Part shown: positions 59,217 to 64,000 of the stretch, in pieces | How positions within the stretch are numbered: the stretch's first letter is position 1 | How the letters are laid out: each line of letters begins with the position of its first letter | Source of the DNA: JAGWRI01 sp035700805 | Lineage (GTDB): Bacteria; Gemmatimonadota; Gemmatimonadetes; Gemmatimonadales; Gemmatimonadaceae | Reading direction: 5' to 3' | DNA: 64,000 bases | NCBI GenBank assembly: GCA_035700805.1 | Contig: DASSOG010000043.1 | Location: 1-64,000, forward strand | Program-made: the position numbers and the translations under genes | Notes under the pieces: generated by a model | Told to the model about the DNA's origin: nothing | Seen by the model: the letters and a program-made list of their open reading frames with translations, nothing else | Databases searched by the model: none

Positions 59217-60812
59217 ATGCGCCGTTCCCGAAAACTCGCCGTCGTGTCAGCCGTCCTCGTCCCCGTACTGCTGGGGGGGTTCATCCTCCAGGAGCACGCT
59301 TCGAGCGCCGGTGCCCTGCTGCTCGACCAGGTGCTGTCCCTGGTCTCGGATCGCTACGTCGATTCACTCCCGCCAGGCGATGTGTACGAGAAGGCCGCCG
59401 CCGGGCTGGTGCAGGAGCTCCAGGATCCCTATAGCCAGCTGTTCACCCCTGCGGACCTGAAGCAGTTCACCAGAAGCACCAGTGGTCACTACGGCGGCAT
59501 CGGGATGCAGATCGAGCTGCAGAACGGCGTGGTGACCGTGAGCAAGGTGTTCCCCAACACGCCCGCCGAAGGAGCGGGTGTGATGGAAGGCGACCAGATC
59601 ATTGGCGCCGACACCCTGTCCACGCGCGGGTGGTCGCTGGAGCAGACGTCCGACTACCTGACCGGGACGCCGGGCACCAAGGTGAATGTGCGTTTTGCTC
59701 GGCCGGGCGTCCCACAGCCCATCAAGATCGAATTCACGCGCGCGGTGATTCATGTGCCCGCCGTTCCCTATACCCTGATGCTCGACCACACGGTCGGCTA
59801 CATCCTGCTGCAGCAGTTCAATGAGACGGCAGCACAGGACGTGGCAAAGGCCGCACGCGACCTGCAGCAGCGGGGTGCCCGAAGCATCATCCTCGATGAG
59901 CGCGGCAACCCCGGTGGGTACGTGGACCAGGCGTTTGCCCTGGCAGGCCTGTTCCTGCAGCCCGGTCGGGACGTGCTCTCGGTGCGCACGCGTGACGGTC
60001 AGGTGCAGGCCGACAGCACCAGCGGCACTCCGGAGTTCGGCAGTGTGCCGCTGGTGGTGCTCACCGACCCCTCCACTGCTTCGGCCGCCGAGATCGTGGC
60101 AGGCGCGCTGCAGGACCATGACCGCGCACTGATCGTGGGCCAGACCTCGTTTGGCAAGGGACTCGTGCAATCGGTGTTCCCGCTCGACGGCGGATACGCG
60201 CTCAAGCTGACCACGGGCAAGTGGTACACGCCCAGCGGCCGTTCCATCCAGCGCGAACGGAAGTTCGTCAACGGCCAGTTCGTCGTGGTGGCGCCCGACA
60301 GCACGGAGAGCCAGGAGTCGCGGAAGACGCGGCCAGCGTACAAGTCGGATGCGGGGCGCGTGGTGTACGGCGGTGGCGGCATCACCCCGGATGTCATCGT
60401 CGCGGATGACACGCTGACCACGGCCGAGCAGCGGCTGGGCCGGGCGCTGGCGCCCAAGTCGCAGCAGGTATATGTCATTCTCTATGCGTTCGGGCTCGAC
60501 CTGTCGCACCACCTGAAGCCAGGCTTCAAGTACCAGCCCGAGTGGCGCCGGCAATTCATTGCGCGCCTGGACTCCGCCGGCGTGAAGGTGGACCCCAAGC
60601 TCTACTCGGCGGGCTCCACCTACCTGGACCGGCTGATCGAGGATCGCGTATCGCGGCTGGTCGAGGGGGATAGCGCCGCGAAGCGGCGCGAACTGGCTGA
60701 CGATGCGCCCCTGAATGAAGCCCTGCACCTGCTGGGCAAGGCCACGAGCCAGCAGCAGCTCTTCGCCCTGGCCGATTCCATCCGGCCTCCTGTCTCGCCC
60801 AGAAAACCCTGA
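59217..60812 (+). CDS. C-terminal processing peptidase (S41) with PDZ domain
   Basis: 531 residues from ATG 59217 (a TTG at 59196 is in frame). N-terminal membrane anchor or signal (KLAVVSAVLVPVLLGGFIL). A helical region with DPYSQLFTPADL precedes the PDZ domain (about 85-165: GGIGMQIELQNGVVTVSKVFPNTPAEGAGVMEGDQIIG). The S41 core follows, with catalytic Ser in DPSTASAAEIVAG (near 289) and Lys in TSFGKGLVQ (near 314). It processes C-termini of periplasmic proteins. The C-terminal 130 residues form a helical tail. A TolB-like gene starts eight bases after its stop. Confidence 0.93.
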   Translation: MRRSRKLAVVSAVLVPVLLGGFILQEHASSAGALLLDQVLSLVSDRYVDSLPPGDVYEKAAAGLVQELQDPYSQLFTPADLKQFTRSTSGHYGGIGMQIELQNGVVTVSKVFPNTPAEGAGVMEGDQIIGADTLSTRGWSLEQTSDYLTGTPGTKVNVRFARPGVPQPIKIEFTRAVIHVPAVPYTLMLDHTVGYILLQQFNETAAQDVAKAARDLQQRGARSIILDERGNPGGYVDQAFALAGLFLQPGRDVLSVRTRDGQVQADSTSGTPEFGSVPLVVLTDPSTASAAEIVAGALQDHDRALIVGQTSFGKGLVQSVFPLDGGYALKLTTGKWYTPSGRSIQRERKFVNGQFVVVAPDSTESQESRKTRPAYKSDAGRVVYGGGGITPDVIVADDTLTTAEQRLGRALAPKSQQVYVILYAFGLDLSHHLKPGFKYQPEWRRQFIARLDSAGVKVDPKLYSAGSTYLDRLIEDRVSRLVEGDSAAKRRELADDAPLNEALHLLGKATSQQQLFALADSIRPPVSPRKP

Positions 60813-60820
60813 GGTTCGGC

Positions 60821-61864
60821 ATGCGTTTGTCCGTTCTCACCGCCGCCGCCATCGCGGCGTCGGTCCTCGCCTGTTCCCATTCCGAGCAGTCCGACCGGCT
60901 CGCGCCACTGCCCGGGGAGCGCCACCTGACGAACATCCGCCAGCTCACACACGGCGGGGAGAATGCCGAAGCGTACTTCAGTAGCGACGGCAAGCAGCTC
61001 ATCTTCCAGTCCACCCGCGACGGTCGCACCTGCGACCAGCAGTACATCATGAACGTGGATGGCACCGGCGTTCGCCGCGTATCCAGCGGCACCGGACGCA
61101 CCACGTGCGGATACTTCTTTGCCGGGGACAAGAAGATCTTCTTCGCGTCCACCATGGCCGTGGACACCGCCTGTCCGCCCAAGCCCGATCCATCCAAGGG
61201 CTACGTGTGGCGCCTGGATCCGTACGACATCTACACCGAGAACGCCGACGGCACCGACCTCCAGCGGCTCACCCATAACGGCGTGTACACCGCCGAGGGA
61301 ACGTTGTCGCCCGACGGCAAGACCATCGTCTTCACGTCGCTCAAGGACGGCGACCTGGATATCTATACGATGAACATCGATGGCAGTAACGTGAAGCGGC
61401 TGACCCACACGGTCGGGTACGATGGCGGCGCGTTCTTTTCGCCCGACGGAAAGCAGATCGTCTATCGCGCGTGGCACCCAACGGGCGCGGACTTGGCGGA
61501 TTATGAGCAGTTGTTAAAGGAGCGACTGGTGCGTCCCACTCGGATTGAGCTCTGGCTGATGAACGCCGACGGGTCCAACCAGCACCAGATCACGTCGTTG
61601 GGAGGCGCGAACTTCGCGCCATTCTTCACGCCGGATGGCACCCGCATCATCTTCTCGTCGAATTACAAGCATCCCACGACCCGGAACTTCGACCTCTACC
61701 TCGTGAACCTTGACGGGACGGGGCTGGAGCAGGTGACCACGCATCCGGAGTTCGATGCCTTCCCGATGTTCAGCCCCGACGGCAAGCAACTCGTCTGGGC
61801 GTCTGACGGCTTCGGGGAGAAGCTGGGAGACATTGACATCTTCATCGCCGACTGGGTGCCCTAA
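60821..61864 (+). CDS. TolB-like PD40 beta-propeller lipoprotein
   Basis: 347 residues from ATG 60821, with GAGG upstream. Lipobox ASVLAC (Cys18). Repeated PD40 motifs: AYFSSDGKQLIFQSTRDG, TLSPDGKTIVFTSLKDGDLDIYTMNIDGSNVKRLTH, FFSPDGKQIVYRAW, FFTPDGTRIIFSSNY, MFSPDGKQLVWASDG. This is a six- or seven-bladed propeller like TolB's C-domain but without its N-domain. Likely a periplasmic interaction scaffold. Probably co-transcribed with the S41 peptidase. Its stop interlocks with that of the convergent MBL gene. Confidence 0.85.
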   Translation: MRLSVLTAAAIAASVLACSHSEQSDRLAPLPGERHLTNIRQLTHGGENAEAYFSSDGKQLIFQSTRDGRTCDQQYIMNVDGTGVRRVSSGTGRTTCGYFFAGDKKIFFASTMAVDTACPPKPDPSKGYVWRLDPYDIYTENADGTDLQRLTHNGVYTAEGTLSPDGKTIVFTSLKDGDLDIYTMNIDGSNVKRLTHTVGYDGGAFFSPDGKQIVYRAWHPTGADLADYEQLLKERLVRPTRIELWLMNADGSNQHQITSLGGANFAPFFTPDGTRIIFSSNYKHPTTRNFDLYLVNLDGTGLEQVTTHPEFDAFPMFSPDGKQLVWASDGFGEKLGDIDIFIADWVP

Positions 61865-62853
61865 CCGCCACGCTCCAGTCGCCGGGTCTCCCCGGGATTC
61901 AGCATCCAGAGGTTGTCCTGAGGCAACCCCGCCGCCGCCCATCCCGCCCGCACGCGGGTGGGCGGCTCGCTCATGGGCTCATCGGACAACGAGAATACTC
62001 CCCAGTGGATGGGCAGCAGCGATGGTGGCGCGCCCGGGTGCGCTGACGCAAGGTCGGTGTATGCACGCACCACCTCGTCGGGGTCCATGTGCACAGTCTC
62101 CATCAACCACCTGGGCGCATACGCGCCAATGGGCAGCAGCGCCAAGTCAAACGGCCCGTGGCGCGTGGCGAGGCAGGCAAAGTCCGGGTGATACGCGGTG
62201 TCGCCGGCAAAGTACACTCGCCACGGGCCGGCAGAGATCACCCATCCGGCCCAGAGTGTGCGTCCCCGGTCACGCAGTGAGCGACCGCTGAAGTGCCGGG
62301 CCGGCACGCACGCCACCGTCGCGCCCTTGGCAACGGCCGCGTCACCCCAATCCAGCGCCTGCGCCTGCCGCACGCCCCAGCGTCTCAGGTGCGCCTCCAC
62401 GCCAAGGGGCGCGTACCACATCGCCTCTGGATGACGTCGACGAAGCCGGCGCACCGTTCGCCGATCCAGGTGATCGTAGTGATCGTGGGAGAGCAGGACC
62501 AGATCCACCGGCGGCAGCGCACGCAGCGGCACGGCGGCTTTCACCCGGCGCGCCGGCCCCACCCACCACACCGGGCTCGCCCGTCGGCTCCACATCGGAT
62601 CGGTGAGAATGTTCACGGGACCAAGCTGGAGCAGCACCGTGGAATGTCCCACCCATGTCGCCGTCAACTCACCGGGGGCGGCGCGAGGCGCGGTGAACGC
62701 GCTGGCCGAGACTTTCAGCGGGGCGCCGTCGGAGCGCCTGGGCGCCGCTCGGCGCTCGCGCCGCCAGCGCAGGAAGTCGGCCAGTCCGCGTGCCCGGTCT
62801 CCGGGCCATGGGTTGCAGAATCCGCCCTCCGCGCGGTGATGCGGCGCTGTCAT
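61861..62853 (-). CDS. UlaG/NAPE-PLD-like metallo-beta-lactamase-fold hydrolase
   Basis: 330 residues from ATG 62853; a start at 62904 is possible. TATWVGHSTVLLQLGPVNILTDPMWSRRASP is the RomA/NAPE-PLD-type opening. The zinc site is LLSHDHYDHLDRRTV, with further ligands in ACVPARHFSGRS, VYFAGDTAYHPDF and LLPIHWGVF. Cytoplasmic, with no signal peptide. Family members hydrolyse phosphodiester, lactone or lipid substrates; the substrate is unknown here. Confidence 0.88.
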   Translation of the reverse strand: MTAPHHRAEGGFCNPWPGDRARGLADFLRWRRERRAAPRRSDGAPLKVSASAFTAPRAAPGELTATWVGHSTVLLQLGPVNILTDPMWSRRASPVWWVGPARRVKAAVPLRALPPVDLVLLSHDHYDHLDRRTVRRLRRRHPEAMWYAPLGVEAHLRRWGVRQAQALDWGDAAVAKGATVACVPARHFSGRSLRDRGRTLWAGWVISAGPWRVYFAGDTAYHPDFACLATRHGPFDLALLPIGAYAPRWLMETVHMDPDEVVRAYTDLASAHPGAPPSLLPIHWGVFSLSDEPMSEPPTRVRAGWAAAGLPQDNLWMLNPGETRRLERGG

Positions 62854-63024
62854 GGCAGGAAGATAGCTCGCACCCGGGCCGCCCGAGGCCGTTCTGGATC
62901 TCACGGCAATGGCCTCCGCCGCCGCCGGACGCTAGATTTCAGGACGCACCCCCGGTGTACTCCGGAGGTGCGCTGGCCCGTTTACACCCCCGCGGGCAGC
63001 GCCCCAGATACCCCGGAGTCCGGA

Positions 63025-63777
63025 ATGCCAGGTTACGGCATATTGTCCAGCCATTGGTGGATCCCCGTGCTGTTCGTCGTGGCCGCGGGCCACCTGACCA
63101 ACATCTGCGTTACGCTCTTCCTGCACCGTGCCCAGACGCACCGCGGTGTGCATTTCCGCGCCGTGGCCTCGTTGCCCATGCGCCTGTGGCTGTGGCTCAC
63201 GACCGCCATCGTCACCAAGGAATGGGTGGCCTGCCACCGCAAGCATCACGCCTTCGCGGACCGCGAAGGCGACCCGCACAGCCCGCTCATCGAGGGCCTT
63301 CGGAACATCGTGCTCAAGGGCGCCTTCTACTACCGTCGCGCCGTCCGCCAGCCCGGCATGCTCGAGAAGTACGGCAAGGGCACGCCCAATGACTGGATCG
63401 AGCGCCACCTGCTCTCCCGCCTCAACTGGCTGGGCATCCTGCTCATGCTGGTGATCGACATCTACCTGTTCAATTTCTTCGTCGGCCCGCTCGTCTGGGC
63501 CGTGCAGATGATGTGGATCCCCTTCTGGGCCGCGGGTGTGGTCAACGGGGTGGGCCATGCCCTGGGATATCGCAACTTCAACGTCAAGGACGAGAGTCGG
63601 AACATCACGCCCATCGCCATCTGGCTGGCGGGCGAGGAGCTGCACAACAACCACCATGCCGATCCCAAGTCGGCCAAGTTCAAGGCGCGGTGGTTCGAGT
63701 TCGACATCGGCTGGATGTACATCCGCCTGCTGCAGCTCTTTGGCCTGGCTCGCGTGGAGTACGCGCGCGGCCGATAG
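63025..63777 (+). CDS. Membrane fatty acid desaturase (delta-9 type)
   Basis: 250 residues from ATG 63025, with GGAG eight bases upstream. Three histidine boxes: HRAQTH, HRKHH and HNNHH, the di-iron site of acyl-CoA/acyl-lipid desaturases. Hydrophobic helices flank them (WIPVLFVVAAGHLTNICVTLF, LWLWLTTAIV, LLMLVIDIYLFNFFVGPLVWAV). It introduces a cis double bond into acyl chains for membrane fluidity. A TAGATT hexamer lies around 62933-62938 in the leader region. The yggX gene follows by 24 bases. Confidence 0.92.
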   Translation: MPGYGILSSHWWIPVLFVVAAGHLTNICVTLFLHRAQTHRGVHFRAVASLPMRLWLWLTTAIVTKEWVACHRKHHAFADREGDPHSPLIEGLRNIVLKGAFYYRRAVRQPGMLEKYGKGTPNDWIERHLLSRLNWLGILLMLVIDIYLFNFFVGPLVWAVQMMWIPFWAAGVVNGVGHALGYRNFNVKDESRNITPIAIWLAGEELHNNHHADPKSAKFKARWFEFDIGWMYIRLLQLFGLARVEYARGR

Positions 63778-63801
63778 GCCGCGCACGCGGAATCACTGCC
63801 A

Positions 63802-64000
63802 GTGACCGAAGTCACGTGTACGCGCTGCGGCCAGACAAAGCCGGCCTTTGATCGCGCTCCGTTTCCCGGAGCCATCGGGGCCCGCGTGGTCGCCGAGATC
63901 TGCCAGGATTGCTGGGCGCTCTGGTTGAAGCAGCAGACCATGCTCATCAACCACTACGGACTCAACGTCATGGACCCGCAGGCCCGCAAGTTCCTCACGA
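63802..64000 (+). CDS. yggX: Fe(2+)-trafficking protein YggX (3' truncated by window edge)
   Basis: 66 residues are visible from GTG 63802, and the frame runs off the right edge. VTEVTCTRCGQTKPAFDRAPFPGAIGA, then EICQDCWALWLKQQTMLINHY and MDPQARKFL follow the YggX pattern (N-terminal Cys, P-PG, W-x2-W-x2-Q-x-MLIN). YggX proteins (about 90 residues) protect Fe-S clusters and limit labile iron damage. The extra N-terminal CTRC pair is unusual, since one Cys is standard. The gene is probably co-transcribed with the desaturase. Confidence 0.8.
   Translation, partial: MTEVTCTRCGQTKPAFDRAPFPGAIGARVVAEICQDCWALWLKQQTMLINHYGLNVMDPQARKFLT

Noticed and set aside
61850..61880. GACTGG...CCAGTC dyad around the interlocked stops of the TolB-like and MBL genes
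   Set aside because: Six-base arms with a 19-base loop and no T-tract; easily due to chance.
1..64000. CRISPR arrays, insertion sequences, integrases, prophage or attachment sites
   Set aside because: No regularly spaced direct repeats, transposase or integrase motifs, or flanking duplications were seen on either strand.

Overview
The window is GC-rich, densely coded bacterial chromosome carrying about 56 protein genes, one tRNA-Cys and no insertion sequence, CRISPR array or prophage. The gene content fits a Gram-negative heterotroph of the Gemmatimonadota type: many Sec or Tat lipoproteins, a sortilin/VPS10-like BNR propeller, an M13 peptidase, a type III glutamine synthetase, split pntAA-pntAB-pntB and a chromosomal RPA-family initiator. 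This assignment is an inference from gene content and style; no 16S gene is present.

Layout. 1-7.7 kb is a type IV pilus minor-pilin region with two related cassettes (large PilX-like proteins and FimT-like prepilins in two copies, PilV and PilW in one), split by a minus-strand AraC-type regulator. 7.8-16 kb holds an epimerase, a deoxynucleoside kinase, a glycine-zipper lipoprotein, the proton-translocating transhydrogenase operon and Ada. 16-24 kb has a DUF72 protein, a DERA-type deoC / ALDH16 operon and a two-component pair whose kinase lacks its phospho-histidine, divergent from a PAS/GAF histidine kinase. 24-33.8 kb encodes secreted or metabolic enzymes (M13 peptidase, GH20 hexosaminidase, AhcY, MBL hydrolase, peroxiredoxin, APC permease). 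33.8-38.1 kb is a sigma factor / membrane protein / two HEAT-repeat protein operon. 38.3-40.9 kb is an SPFH + two DUF4178 envelope-stress-like cluster. 41.2-44.5 kb is a 1078-residue VPS10-like propeller protein. 44.8-46.3 kb is a chorismate mutase / prephenate dehydrogenase operon. 47-54.3 kb carries tRNA-Cys, an Lrp regulator, type III and type I glutamine synthetases and secreted proteins. 54.5-64 kb carries zinc-ribbon, histone-tail-like, MerR, SDR, replication-initiator, S41 peptidase, TolB-like, MBL and desaturase genes, and the start of yggX at the right edge.

The strongest new observation is in front of the chorismate mutase / tyrA operon. A short ORF with clustered tyrosine codons is followed by a perfect intrinsic terminator, and the intervening RNA can form mutually exclusive 1:2, 2:3 and 3:4 stems. 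This is the anatomy of ribosome-mediated transcription attenuation responding to tyrosine.

Other points worth attention: a histidine kinase without its histidine; a plasmid-type replication initiator in a chromosomal setting; an acidic-head, lysine-rich-tail protein behind a 512-base non-coding stretch; the SPFH/DUF4178 cluster without PspA; and several genes whose start codon sits 5-9 bases after a TAnnnT hexamer with no convincing Shine-Dalgarno sequence, suggesting leaderless transcripts.
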